This document shows positions 12,343 to 23,850 of a DNA stretch of 64,000 nucleotides, one piece after another. The position numbers were made by a program, and so were the translations under genes. Location of the stretch: assembly GCA_950106755.1 (NCBI GenBank), contig OX467092.1:496001-560000 (forward strand), given 5' to 3'. The notes under the pieces were generated by a model, which was not told the origin of the DNA, made no database searches, and was given only the letters and a program-made list of their open reading frames with translations. The stretch comes from Climacium dendroides. Taxonomy: Eukaryota; Streptophyta; Bryopsida; Hypnales; Climaciaceae. Position 1 is the first letter of the stretch; every line of letters starts with the position of its first letter.

Positions 12343-12637
12343 GATACAATCTTCACTTGAAAACAATAGTCAAGATCAACTATAAATTAGTCTTTGGTGT
12401 TCTGAGTATGAATACTCACTCTTTTATAGTGCATTTTCATGCATATTGATTTTACTATACAACTACAGAAAACTGAATAGGATACTAGGAAGTAGTTAAA
12501 CTTCAAATTTACCAGACATTAACAACTGTCTTGCAACTTCTACAACATTCTCATAATAGGGCCCCACAGTTAAACATTTATTGATGTTGGCGGCTATGCC
12601 TGGCACACTTATACTACGTATAGAATAAGTACTTGTG

Positions 12638-12803
12638 CACCAATTTCAAATAATAGAATAATTGGCAACTAAGCCTAGTACTCTAGTAGGCTCAGATTGT
12701 CTACAATAGAATTATTTGCGCAACAATTTCAAAAAATAGAATAATTGGCAACTAAGCCTAATTCTCTAGTAGACTCAGATTGTCTACAATAGAATTCTTT
12801 GAT
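12638..12803 (+). repeat. Tandem duplication, 83-bp unit, two copies
   Basis: CAMCAATTTCAAA.AATAGAATAATTGG begins at 12638 and 12721. Both copies run through GGCAACTAAGCCTA and CTCAGATTGTCTACAATAG with few differences. Confidence 0.75.
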
Positions 12804-13758
12804 TTCTTTCTGCACCAATTATTTGAAAGTTGATAACATGACTACCACTGAGGTATACAGTACAAAAATATAATAGAATAACCTATTTTCCACATACAAT
12901 AAAAAGGGATTGCATTGCAATTTTATGTACATAAATGAACACATCCATTTGTACTGTCTATGCTTCAGTAATTAGAACTGCTTCTAAAGCACTTCCTAAA
13001 GAAAGAAGATGGTTTATATATTCCCTCGGATTGCCTCATGGGGATTGCATATATGTTTCTTCAAATTCCCTCATGGATGGCCCAAATGTCTACATTCATT
13101 ACAATTGTGATGAATAAGAAACTAACTTCTGATTGTGAGTTCTAGGCTAAACTTTATTTATAATCCTATTTAACTTTCATAGTTTCTGGTAACTATAAAT
13201 CATGCCCAATGTTATGGATATAGTACAATAAACAATGAAATAAGCCAATCAACCTGCCTCTTTAATTAGGTTCCTTCATCATGGCAAGTTCCTTTATCAT
13301 TCATTGGCTTCGGCATACGGTGGCACACACCATTTTATAAGCCCAAGCCATTAACCTTACACAAATCCACATAACCCACATAGTTGCATCCTTTGACAGG
13401 AAATGAAAATATTTATCTAGTGTAGACTGTGAAGAGAGTATAGTGGTATCGTAAAACTTAATTTTTCTATTCACTGTAGTGGGAATGTAATTATTCGTAT
13501 AGAGTAAAAATTGAAGATAATAGTCAGAAGAGAACTAATCAGCATAGCATTCGTGAACATTCTGTGAAATTATGAATGAATCTTTCTATTCCATATTTGA
13601 CAGTAGTCATAATGATTATTCTTTCATTTTGTATTCAACAAAATGCACTTCAAGTTTTTGGTTTCATGAAGTTCGGACCTGCATTAGAAAATTGATTCAT
13701 TTCTAAGTATGCTTTGAGTTGTGGCAACGGCACAGGGCACTCCAATATTCTCATGATA

Positions 13759-14054
13759 TAAGGTAGGTGGCTCTTAAACCGACCCTTAAAGAGGTCATTG
13801 CATTTTTGGGAAAGCTAAATAGATCGAAACAATTTTTAGTGAATTGGCGTAGAAAAAAAAATTTAATTGACATCTAATCCCAGTCGATTCATATTCTCTA
13901 GACCTTTGTGGAATTAGTTACAGATTTATGAAGCTGGAAAATAGTGGTTTATAAATCCGACTCCCTTCTAAAATGTACGCATTTGATACACTCAAGAAGT
14001 AAAATCTACCAAATCGGTTTTAGGAGCGGGTCCAGATTAGAGCCACCTACCTTA
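13759..14054. mobile_element. MITE-like insertion with inverted ends
   Basis: About 296 bp with inverted ends: TAAGGTAGGTGGCTCTTAA at the left, TAAGGTAGGTGGCTCTAAT read from the right on the minus strand. The inner part is AT-rich and noncoding. The target duplication is unclear. A diverged relative may lie at 1769-1990. Confidence 0.55.
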
Positions 14055-14855
14055 CGGTTCCGGGTGCAATTTGAGAGTATCGACTGACGGGCATTAAAAT
14101 GACACTCCTCTTCATGTAAAGGAAAACCTGAATTCATAAGTAGAATACACATTTGACTGAGATTCAACAGTAAATAGCCGAGCTCATCCAAATGCATGCA
14201 CCGAATTCATAACCACAAACCAAATTTCATTGACATTCTTCCGTAAACAGCCGAGCTTGCACATGCAAATGAGCTTTTTTTTAAATCAGCATATTCTCAA
14301 TTCAAACGTCCAAAATTACAGCACATGACGACGTCGCATGCAGGACGTGCCATCTCAGGATCTAAACTCGCTAAAAGTGAAGGCCACCGAAAATTCTTTT
14401 CCCCTGAACTAGCTGTACTCCATGTGCACCATTATGAGAGTGGAATCTCCTGCCATACTGGAATGACGGACCGCATGTGGCCATACTGAAATCGAGGGAA
14501 GGAATGTTCTATATTTGAAATGCGTTTCCGGAGGTTCTTCCTGGGAATCTTCCGTAAGAACTTCCTTCCTCCAACTTCGATTGCCAGTATATAATTACTG
14601 TGTCTCCCATACATCCTCAAGTGCTTGCTTCGTGCCTTCAGTACTTGAGCACAGTCGTCCGAGGTACAAGGTCCACGAGTTTCCCGTAGTATCCCTGAAG
14701 TCCCCTTCGGTAAGTGTTCTCTCTTGTCTTACTGTAGTTTTCAGTTCCCATTTCCCGTTCATTGAAGCTTCATTGAGTTGCTCTTCTACTGTAGCTGAAG
14801 GCTTGTAGTCCTGCAGGTGGCTTCGAACTTCGGCGGTACGCTCCATCTTCCGAGA

Positions 14856-17800
14856 ATGCGGAACACTAGGAGACGACAGCGGGTGCAGTCGGAAGAGGTG
14901 GATCCGGCACCGACTTTAAATGACGCTCACAACAACCAGGTTAGCATGGTACTTCCATTTTGATGTCTAGCTCTCATTGCGGAAGATCGCCCAGTCTTCG
15001 TTTCGATCAGTAATATGAACTCGATCATTAGATTCTAGTTCAATATCATGAACCGCTAGTTCCAAGTTCGAAGCCGACGTTCCAAGTTCTCGATCAGTTG
15101 GGCTTCTGCGAGGTTATAGCGGGGGTTATAGAACTGAGAAGTTGGAGAGATAGTTTGGCACAGTGATCACAATGCAAGTTAAGTGCGCAGATCGATCCCA
15201 CTTACGATGTCCACTGCAATGGAATGACAGACAATGATTGTTTGTTTGGGACGGACCGGACTTAGTCGCCAAACTGCAACTCATCAACAACAGTAGTTTA
15301 CGTCGGCAGTTGAACGTCCTAGTTTTGAATTCCTCCCACGGCTTCTAGCTTAGGTTGCGTGCTGGAGTCGAACTGAGTCTAAGTTCATCTCTCCAGTTTA
15401 ATTTCCGAGTCCACCATACAGAGAAAGAATGATAAAAATGGGCAATCTCGTCTGGCCGTAGTCATTGCAGGAGCTTACGATCCCACTTACGATGTCGGCA
15501 GCTCCGTAGGTAAAAAATTAAAAAATCAATCTTTTAGATCGAGGCAGAATTCGAGCAAGGCCACAGAGCCAAAAGGTCCGGAATATGCTGGAGGTAAGAA
15601 GGGCAAAGTGACCAGCAAGACAGGAATTGGGGGTAGCGTGAGCTACCCCAAAGAACCCTGTCGGGTCCGATAGGGTTCCCTGGGGTAGCTCACGCTACCC
15701 CCAATTCCTGTCTTGCAGTACTGCAATGAGGATTCAACATGGTCCTTCGATTCTTTATTTTTTTTATTTTCCATTCCTCCGATCTTGTCATGAGCAGTTG
15801 ATTGGGTACAGCACGCTTCGTTTACCATTCCTCCGATCTTTGTCATGAGCAGTTGATTGGGTACAACACGCTTCGTTTTCCATTCCTCCGATCTTGTCAT
15901 GAGCAATTGATTGGGTACAGCACGCTTCGGTAGCAATATAGTAGTGATGATAAATACTAGTACGTATACTAATTGATTTAAAAAAGTCAAAATTTTTTAT
16001 TCTTGATGAATATTTTTACCAAGTGTGGTTGTACATTTTTTCCTCCTAGAATAATACTAAGATTTATTATTTTCACGAATATTTTTACCAAGTGTGGTTG
16101 TAGAGTTTTCCTACTTAGAATGATACTAGGATTTATTATTTTCGTGAAAATACCTACAAGGAGTGAAAAGTTATAGCATTTCTAAAGCAGTTAGTGTTAC
16201 ATATTATTTCATCAAATTACAATGAAAAAAATAAAAACCTAAAAATATGAATTCAGAAATGGTGAACACAACACTAAATGCAAAGCAATTGAAATTTTGA
16301 GTGGGTGTGGTAGAAGTTCAAGTAAAACTATTAGTAACATAACACTAAATACCATCATTAGTGTAGTCGACGTGACTTCAAGTTCATTGAGAAATTCATG
16401 GTCAATGCAAACGCCGTGGACGAAAACGCACACGCCATGAAAAAGCAAGACCAAAACCAAGGGTAGCGTGAACTACACCAAGGAACCCTATCGGACCCGA
16501 CAGGGTTCCTTGGGGTAGCTCACGGTACTCCTATTTCTCGTCTTGCTATCCTAGTCTCCATGGTGAGGGACACCGAATATGGACGTTAGTAGTGGGTTTA
16601 CAGTACGTTTCAGCAGCCATGTTTGGGTGCATTGACCGGGAATGACCTCAAGTGATGTCCACGTGATTTTGTTTTGATTCTATTGAAAAAAAGTTGGATT
16701 TTGACTTCATTTTCCTCCAAGTCAAATTTAGTTTCTTGTCATACCTTTACTGGAAAAATCACCAAAAATTAATTGTTTATTCTTTATGGAAGTTTACGAA
16801 ATCCATTGTGAGGAAGCAATGAAGGGAACTACTGTAAATTAGTCGTTTACTTTGACCTTTAATGTATTTATTAGATATGAAGTGTCCAACCTCTACCTTT
16901 AAGTTTCTGTGAGTGATGGACTGCAAGACAAAAAAATAGGGTAGCGTAAGGTACTATATAAACCCCCGTTGGACCCGACAGGGTTTATGGTGGTGGGTGG
17001 CATTACACTTCATTGTGGTCTTGTAGAAAGAAGTATATTTTTAATTTTAGGAATGTTTCAATGTGCATGAGTTCTATTTTTTTAATTGTTTCGATTCCTT
17101 GAGTTTCCTCCTTCTATGATTATAAGGAAGGGGTAGGCATATGTCATAAGAGGGCTTTCCCTATTTTCATGCAAATTACAGAATTTATAAATATTTGGTA
17201 TTCTAGCTATGGGAATGCTGAAATGGAAGTCAAGTAAGTTTGAGATGTCAGTTTCTGTTTTTAATATTGATTTTTTCTTCTTACTTTTTATTGATGTACA
17301 CTTAGTATTATTTTTTAAAAATTTATTCGATTGTAACTAACATTGGCCTACCTTATTATTAAAATGGTTTTGCAGATGAATACACATGAGAGTCTGAACG
17401 ACCATGCCCTTTTACCAATACCTTCCAATATGGCAATCCATATTGCAGATGTTGCGGAAACTTCGGAACCTAGGACTTCAGAAGATAGAAACATCAACAT
17501 TGCTAGCGAGTCATTGCCTCATGAAGACACTGACTTGGTAAGCCTTGGAGACATTCTTGATGCTTGTGATCGAGCAGCTGATCAATTAGATGAACCTTGT
17601 TGCAGTAGGTTCAGTGATTCCAAAAAACAAAAACGAAAACAACCAGTGTTCTCTCCTGAGAGTTCTGAGACTGAGTATAGTAGCTCTAATTGTCAAACAT
17701 CAATCTCCATTTCTAGTTTACCAATTGAGGATATTAGAGATACTACTGGAAGCTTCGGATTAGGCAGGCACGATATTGTCCTCATCCACTTGAGTTCTGA

Positions 17801-20800
17801 TTCAAATGCTAGTGTAGAAATTGATTGAGTTTGAAAGGAATAGAGGCAGCTACAGTGTTGCAGCATTTGTATTACTTAGTCATTGGTGTTATTATGATAC
17901 GGGCGAATATGTATTACTTGTACAATCTTTTGTATTGAGAATTTTCTTACCATCATAGTAAAGATTTGTTTTGCAAGTTTAACTTGGAACTTCTGGAGGA
18001 CTTCCTTGTATTTCGTAATTGCTCTAAAAAATATACATGATCTTGCAGATGGAGGAGTCACCAATTAATCTGTCACAGGCAGAGGAAGTTCATTCAACTC
18101 CACCTACCAGTGAAAGAGGTCAACCAGAAATTGGCACTGAGGAAGAAGGAGATGTTGAGGTGAATGATGTTGATGAAGAGGAGGAGAAGGAGTTGCTCGA
18201 AGATGAACTCCGACGGTTGCAGAAGGTAGACTCTGTGGCCACCATCGAGAGTTTGAGGATGAGGCCTCAGAAACACTCCCGAATGCGCATACCTTTGTGC
18301 AGATTGGTACCCATGCTAATGGTTAGGCCCACCCTCTCTTGTGATCTTGTAAAACTTGAACAAGAGTTTGTTCATGGATATCGAGATGGAGCCGCAGTTT
18401 TTTATGTTTCCACAACTAATGAGGCGGGGGAGTCTTCTGAATTCTCGACAGATGAAATGGATGCTTGGGGTCCTTTGTGGAAATCAGAGAATGACATCTT
18501 CAATGAGTACTTAGATTCATTACCAGAGTTGAGGTACTTGAAGAACTCGAAGTTTTTTATCTGTGATGGAAATCACCGTCGCTTGGCGTGGATGAATCAT
18601 ATCTCGAGGCTGCATGTGGCGAATCGAGCTTGGCACATTTCAGTAGACAGCATCATTTTGGACACGAAAGGGAGAATAGAGCTTGTCATGCAGATTATGC
18701 ATGACATCAATAAGTAAGCGTGTATCATATGATGTTTGATTGAACTTAATCTTTGACTTTTATTATTTTGTTATTCAATTTATTCATATGTATGAAATGA
18801 TTTTGTAGCCTAATGTGAATTGTAGGTCAACGGAGGATTCCCATGTGAAGACCAGTCTAGTTCATACTCTTTATCGTGTTCAAAAGTATGGGCTTCTTCC
18901 CATGGAGAAGTTCAATGAAATGTTGAGACCTTCTGAGAGGAAACGTTGTGGTACGCAATCAGTGAGAAAAACATGGTACTCAATGCCAATGGAGGTCTTC
19001 ACGGCTTTTGTTTTTTGGGTAAGAGTGAGAATGTTCTAACTATTTTATATATCTTTCATTTTAGGTCATTACAATATAGGAAGGGCTGAAGAATGTGCAA
19101 ATTTGGTATAATTGAAATTGTGCTGATGTTATTTTTTAGCAAGAGATAACTCAAGGAGCGGATGCCGTAGTACGGAAGTACAATGAAGTGACAGCATCTG
19201 AAGATAAAAGTGATGAAGGGGTGGCTAATGCCATGAGGGTTGGAGCTAAGGAGAAGGCGGCAAAGTTGTACGTGAAAATGGGAAAATTGCTTGCGGTGGC
19301 AAATCCTACTCACGGTCTAGGATTTCTGGAAGAGGTGATGAAGATTTATGATGTAAAAAACGGTTGTCTTATTTTTTATTATTGTGATTTATTTAATGCT
19401 GAAATTTTTTTATTTCCTTGTGAAGGTTGAAAAGCATTGGACCACAAATGAGGTTCCTGAAATGACATTGGAAAAGCTACAAATGGTAGCCACTTGCAAT
19501 ACCTCTGCAGCACAGAAGACAAAGTTGTTGAAGTGGTGGAACTCGTCTATGCCTTCACGGGATGCCAGACGTTTCCCTCCAAAGCCAGTTTCTGAAGATA
19601 AATTGGGGCCTTTCCTCAATAAATGGGTTTGGTGGACAGGGGTAAGTGTTTGTATTTATGTAAATGATATTTCATGTATATAATGACAAAATCATGAAGT
19701 ACTACATTTTGCAGTTTTGGTTTTTCATGTATACGAAACGATAATGGAGTTGTACTGATAAGAATATAATGCAGATTGAGGATAGTGCGGTAGAGTACTT
19801 TGACAATGTAGTCAATAAAAATGGCCTAAAAATCAATATGGCATCCCCACTTCAACCGGAGTATCTTCCAGAGTATATAGAAGGATGGCGAAGGAAGATT
19901 TGGGATCAAGGTTTTGGCCCGGCTTTGAAGGGATCAAACCCTTTTAAGAAGTCGGAGACCTTCTCAAATTTTGATGGATCAAATGATGCTGTTCGTAGAG
20001 TTCTTTTCCGGTATGTTTATGTAAATATGAATTTTATGTTTCCTTACTTTCTTCGAAGGATGAGCATACGTAATTATTTGTTCAGTGAATTTGTGTTATT
20101 TGTAACAAAGAATTCGGCTATGTGATTGTTACTAATTTTTTGAATGTTCTTATTGTAGGTATTTCAAGTACGAGCTTTTAGGGAAGAACGCCATACCTAG
20201 GGAGGATCTTCCTCCATTTCTAACCACATGGTTGGACCGGAGTTCTAAAGAGTGCATGTTCACGTCAAGCCAACTGAAGACATTCACGACGGCTCATCTG
20301 AGTGGTGGTGCGTGGTATCTAGATTGTTTGTTGACATTTACTCATCCATCGGAAGTAGAACTTCGGAAATCACTAGATGGTCTTGGCGTCATTGACTTGG
20401 AGGTTCCCGAATTCAATAACTACACTGATCAACAGAAGAAGAAAGCAATTGCAAGGAGAATGGTTGCTGACAAGAAGAAAGAGAACAAAGAGCAAGAGAT
20501 TCGTGAGAACAAGGAGAAGAAAGAAGCGGACCGTCTTATGAAGTTAGCAGAGAAGGAGAAGGAGAAAGAAGAGGGCAAGGGGAAAGGGAAAGGCAAGAAG
20601 AAAGAAGAAGGCAATAAACAAGTACCGGCGTCTTCAACGGTTGATCAGAACTAGCACATGCAAAGTGGATCCCAAAGTGGGTTGAAGAGGAAGGCGATAC
20701 TTCCAGATTTCACAGAGGACATCGTAACACAAGGTACTCAAGCCATAGTTCTTAGTGATGATGCAGACGTGACTTCAGAGGAATTGATCTTGAACGTCTC

Positions 20801-22362
20801 TATAGTGGACGTGATGGATAACATGGAGTCCGAGGTGCCCAAGTGCTATACTGAAGTGACGACCTTTTTGAAGAAGGTAACCATGATGCTTTGTCTAGAA
20901 CTATGAATCCTTTTTTTTGTGGACCTTTGAAAAAAAGTTGTATAAATAATTGATTGTTTACATAAATTCGTTTCTGCAGTTGGCACCAGGGAAGTCCCGT
21001 ATGTATGGAGGTAAAGTGAGCCAAGCACCTTTAGTGGACCTCATCTTCTTTGACTGCCAAGAGAATTTACCTGTCCCAGATGTATCTTCTCCAGAGAAAG
21101 CAATACCTTCATGGAATTCAGATCCAGAATATGAAGCCATTCAATCGGCCTTCTTCTTTGCAGATATGCACTTACAAGACCATGGTTGCATGATAGTATT
21201 TCAGTCGTGGTGTGCCGATTCAAAGGGCATTATTGCAGGATTGTGCGAGTCTTATCCTTCACTGGTAATGAAGAAGGAATGGTTGGGTATCAATCGTATG
21301 CATTTAACTTCAGCTGTGGAGGACTCGGAAACGGTTAGTGTTTTTCAAATATTTTCATAATTTTAATGGAAACTGGCATTGACAGATGGTTGTATTCTTT
21401 TCTAATACATAATTTTTTTGTGACTGTAGACTTTGAAGTTTGGAATCACTCTCTTGGTGAAGGACCTCGGTGATAAAGAGAACTCAGGGTTCTCTTTGAA
21501 GCGATCACAAGCAATGCAGAAGGCAAAAGTAGACCTACGCAAGGATGATACATTAATTAACTACACAACTGAAGAGAGCATGTTGGTCAATCCACTAACC
21601 AAAATTCCATGGCGAGGGCCTCGCGAAAAGGATGCTAGGTTCTTCCAATTCCTTATAGAGGGGACAACTGAAGAAGGCGACTTGGTTTTCGACTGCACAG
21701 CATCCACTGGTTAGTTTTCATTTTAGTAACTGGATTTTCATATATGTGTTCATATAATGATTCATTGATATGAATTGCATTTTGTAATTTGTAGGTGCAT
21801 CAATTACAGCATGTCGCGGCACGGGACGACACATAGTGGCTTTAGAGGAAGACAACACTGTTTTTCACGGCGTCCTTGAACCTATGAAAAGGAACACTGA
21901 AGAAGATGTGATAATAACTGAAACGCAACTGCCACTGCCGGCTGCATCTTCACAAGATCCGGATGCAATGATAGTGGTTCCTCGGAAATTTCCTCGCCGA
22001 ACTAAACCTAGTAAGTAAGTTTTTTATATTTTTCAAGTGCTATTTGACATCCTAGTTCTTCTATTTCGTGACTCTAATATTCTATATGTTTTTTTTGTAG
22101 GCGTAAGAAACTGATGTCTACAGATGCATTGAGGAAGAGACGCAAACTAGTACTAAGTCCAGAGAAGCCTTTTGATCTTCCAGTTTATGCTGAGCAATTA
22201 GCATCAGCATTTGCAAACTTTGGTAGCTTAGAACCAAAACGTAGAAAAGATACCTATGCTCTTAATATTCTGCAATTTATAGATGAATCGGCAGCAGAGG
22301 GGAAAGAGACTTTAGAGTCTGAGAGTAGCTTGGCATCTGCAACTCAGTCCACTACAACCTAG
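14856..22362 (+). CDS. ParB-like domain fused to a DNA-methyltransferase-like domain, transposon cargo gene
   Basis: Exons inferred from GT/AG sites with consistent phases: 14856-14939, 15422-15509, 15538-15593, 17376-17537, 18049-18713, 18826-19018, 19140-19352, 19426-19641, 19775-20010, 20159-20876, 20980-21333, 21430-21709, 21795-22014, 22101-22362; about 1,248 residues. Exon 5 starts acidic (EEEEKELLEDELRRL) and then has KFFICDGNHRRLAWMNH, the DGxHR signature of ParB-N/sulfiredoxin folds. A central region of unknown fold contains W-rich stretches. A Lys/Glu-rich coiled coil lies at about 20430-20620. The C-terminal half resembles a beta-class N4/N6 methyltransferase: VDLIFFDCQENL at the DPPY position, then EGDLVFDCTASTGAS and GTGRHIVALEED for the SAM-binding loop. 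One in-frame TAG (20652-20654) interrupts exon 10. The DPPY catalytic motif is replaced, so methylation activity is doubtful. ParB-methyltransferase fusions are known from phages and bacteria; the plant role is unknown. Exons 1-3 are less certain. Confidence 0.65.
15615..15716. repeat. 102-bp foldback repeat, copy 1 (nearly perfect)
   Basis: The arms GCAAGACAGGAATTGGGG... and their reverse complement pair over almost the whole 102 bp. Each arm also holds its own small palindrome, GGGGTAG...CTACCCC. It lies in intron 3 of the ParB-methyltransferase gene, 22 bp after the donor. Confidence 0.85.
15771..15930 (+). repeat. Tandem repeat, 54-55 bp unit, three copies
   Basis: Copies start CCATTCCTCCGATCTT at 15771, 15825 and 15880. 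All contain ATTGGGTACARCACGCTTCG. It lies within intron 3 of the ParB-methyltransferase gene. Confidence 0.85.
16000..16160 (+). repeat. Tandem repeat, 69-bp unit, two and a part copies
   Basis: GAATATTTTTACCAAGTGTG begins at 16008 and 16077, with a partial third unit at about 16146. It lies in intron 3 of the ParB-methyltransferase gene. Confidence 0.75.
16445..16546. repeat. 102-bp foldback repeat, copy 2
   Basis: Same length and order as copy 1: GCAAGAC at the left, GTCTTGC at the right, GGGTAGCGTGAACTAC and GGGGTAGCTCACGGTAC in the arms. Arm pairing is less perfect than in copy 1. Confidence 0.8.
16923..17024. repeat. 102-bp foldback repeat, copy 3 (decayed)
   Basis: Also exactly 102 bp, with GCAAGAC and GGTAGCG at the left and GTCTTGT at the right. 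The central GACCCGACAGGGTTT is shared with copy 2. Arm complementarity is clearly weaker. Confidence 0.7.
17538..17828 (+). other. Open extension of exon 4, possible retained intron or alternative C-terminus
   Basis: Exon 4 can end at a good GTAAGC donor (17538), but the same frame stays open for 96 more codons to TGA 17826-17828. The extension has coding-like, Ser/acidic-rich composition (SPESSETEYSSSN). Either the gene makes a short alternative product of about 227 residues, or exons 1-4 form a separate gene and the ParB gene begins at 18049. The acceptor directly before 18049 favours one spliced gene. Confidence 0.45.
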
Positions 22363-22879
22363 ATTTATGAGATTGATATATCTCATGAGTCAAATTGTTA
22401 TGTATTCATTTACAGTATGATTTGATTTGATTGTGTGTTTTATGGCTACATCTTTAGTATGATTCATTCCCCTTCAACATTTTGCATTTTATGTTTTCTG
22501 TCAAAATTAACTCTTGAACGTCGGATAGGGTCCCGTAGAAATCAATGATTCTAGAACCGTGTGACATCATTTACTTTAACAATACCAAAAATAATTATTG
22601 GGAGTCAAAGTATTGTAGAAAATCTCTCTTTTCCACCTTTAATTATGTCGATGAATAGTTGCAGTTACGTCCTACATATGAGATTATTTTGTCATTCATT
22701 AGACATTTGACGTCTTGTATGGCCTTTCTGGGTTGAACACAATTGGTTGTTGCAATTTTTTATTTCATTTAAGTTTGTAAGTAAGTAAAATTTCAGAAGA
22801 ATGAGCTCAAATCTTCCCCAAAAAAATACACTTACATCCACGGTCATAGGTCCCCTACATTTTTTTAATAAAAAATCTT

Positions 22880-22942
22880 TCCCGCTCATAGGCTCACAGG
22901 CTCATGGGCTCATGCTCACAAGCTCGCCTGCTAGCAACCCTG
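22880..22942 (-). repeat. Right terminal and subterminal repeat of the Mutator-like element
   Basis: Read on the minus strand it begins CAGGGTTGCTAGCAGGCGAG and continues with TTGTGAGC, ATGAGCCC, ATGAGCC and GTGAGCC. This mirrors the GAGC-rich left end. Confidence 0.65.
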
Positions 22943-22952
22943 ATTTGTTCAC
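22943..22952. repeat. Target-site duplication, right copy
   Basis: ATTTGTTCAC, identical to 7441-7450, followed by AAGTTCTAAATT, the next bases of the satellite unit. Confidence 0.85.
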
Positions 22953-23850
22953 AAGTTCTAAATTTTTTTTGGTTGTGGGTTTGGTCAATGCATGTGTGGA
23001 AAAAAATTAAATTAGTGACCCACATGTTTTTTTAAACCTAAACTCTTAAAATTGACTGTACTTTGTAGTACCAATGTCATGAAATTCAATCAAGGTCAAT
23101 TATTTAAAATGAGCCCAACAAATTTGTCCACAAGTTCTAAATTTTGTTTGGTTGTGGGTTTGGTCGATGCATGTGGGAAAAAAATAAACCAGTGACCCAC
23201 ATGTTTTTTAAAACCTAAACTCTTAAAATTGATTGTACTTTGTAGTACCAATGTCATGAAATTCAATGAAGGCCAATTATTTAAAATGGGCCCAACAAAT
23301 TTGTCCACAAGTTCTAAATTTTTTTTGGTTGTGGATTTGGTCGATGCATGTGTGAAAAAATTAAATCAGTGACCCACATGTTTTTTTAAACGTAAACTCT
23401 TAAAATTGACTGTACTTTGTAGTACCAATGTCATGAAATTCAATCAAGGCCAATTTAAATGGGCCCAACAAATTTGTCCACAAGTTCTAAATTTTTTTTG
23501 GATGTGGATTTGGTCAATGCATGTGTGGAAAAAAATTAAATTAGTGACCCACATGTTTTTTTAAACCTAAACTCTTAAAATTGACTGTACTTTGTAGTAC
23601 CAATGTCATGAAATTCAATGAAGGCCAATTTAAATGGGCCCAACAAATTTGTTCACAAGTTCTAAATTTTTTTTGGTTGTGGGTTTGGTCAATGCGTGTG
23701 TGGAAAAAATTAAATTAGTGACCCACATGTTTTTTTAAACCTAAACTCTTAAAATTGACTATACTTTGTAGTACTAACATCATGAAATTCAATGAAGGCC
23801 AATTTAGATGGGCTCAAAAAATTTGTCCACAAGTTCTAAATCACTTGAAC
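22943..23850 (+). repeat. Satellite array, unit about 175-180 bp (right part)
   Basis: Five copies of the same unit as at 6786-7450, in the same orientation, continuing directly from the target duplication of the Mutator-like element. Confidence 0.9.

Larger units (their letters stand above)
12343..14855. other. Spacer between the two divergent genes of the Mutator-like element
   Basis: AT-rich noncoding DNA that should contain both promoters. It holds an 83-bp tandem duplication (12638-12803) and a MITE-like insertion (13759-14054). A TATA-like GTATATAATT at about 14587 lies 270 bp before the plus-strand start codon. No further gene is supported; the short open frames lack coding character. 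Confidence 0.5.
7451..22942. mobile_element. 15.5-kb Mutator-like element carrying a transposase and a ParB-methyltransferase gene
   Basis: The ten bases ATTTGTTCAC occur immediately outside both ends (7441-7450 and 22943-22952). Removing 7451-22942 plus one copy restores an uninterrupted satellite unit. Ends are weakly inverted: 14 of the first 20 bases match, including GCTAGC at position 8 and GCGAG at position 16. Both subterminal regions are rich in TGAGC and GCGAGC words. Length is 15,492 bp. A 9-11 bp target duplication and a SWIM-domain transposase fit the Mutator superfamily. It holds two divergent genes: the transposase (8525-12342, minus) and a 14-exon gene (14856-22362, plus). The ends start CA, which also occurs in hAT and KDZ elements, so superfamily assignment rests mainly on the duplication length and transposase. 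Confidence 0.8.

Noticed and set aside
12935..13117. Small plus-strand frame between the divergent genes
   Set aside because: 60 codons, no homology or splice context, in AT-rich spacer.
15361..15380. GCTGGAGTCGAACTGAGTCT resembles the locus B palindrome
   Set aside because: A single copy with a weak left half-site inside the Mutator-like element; no other copies nearby, so probably chance.
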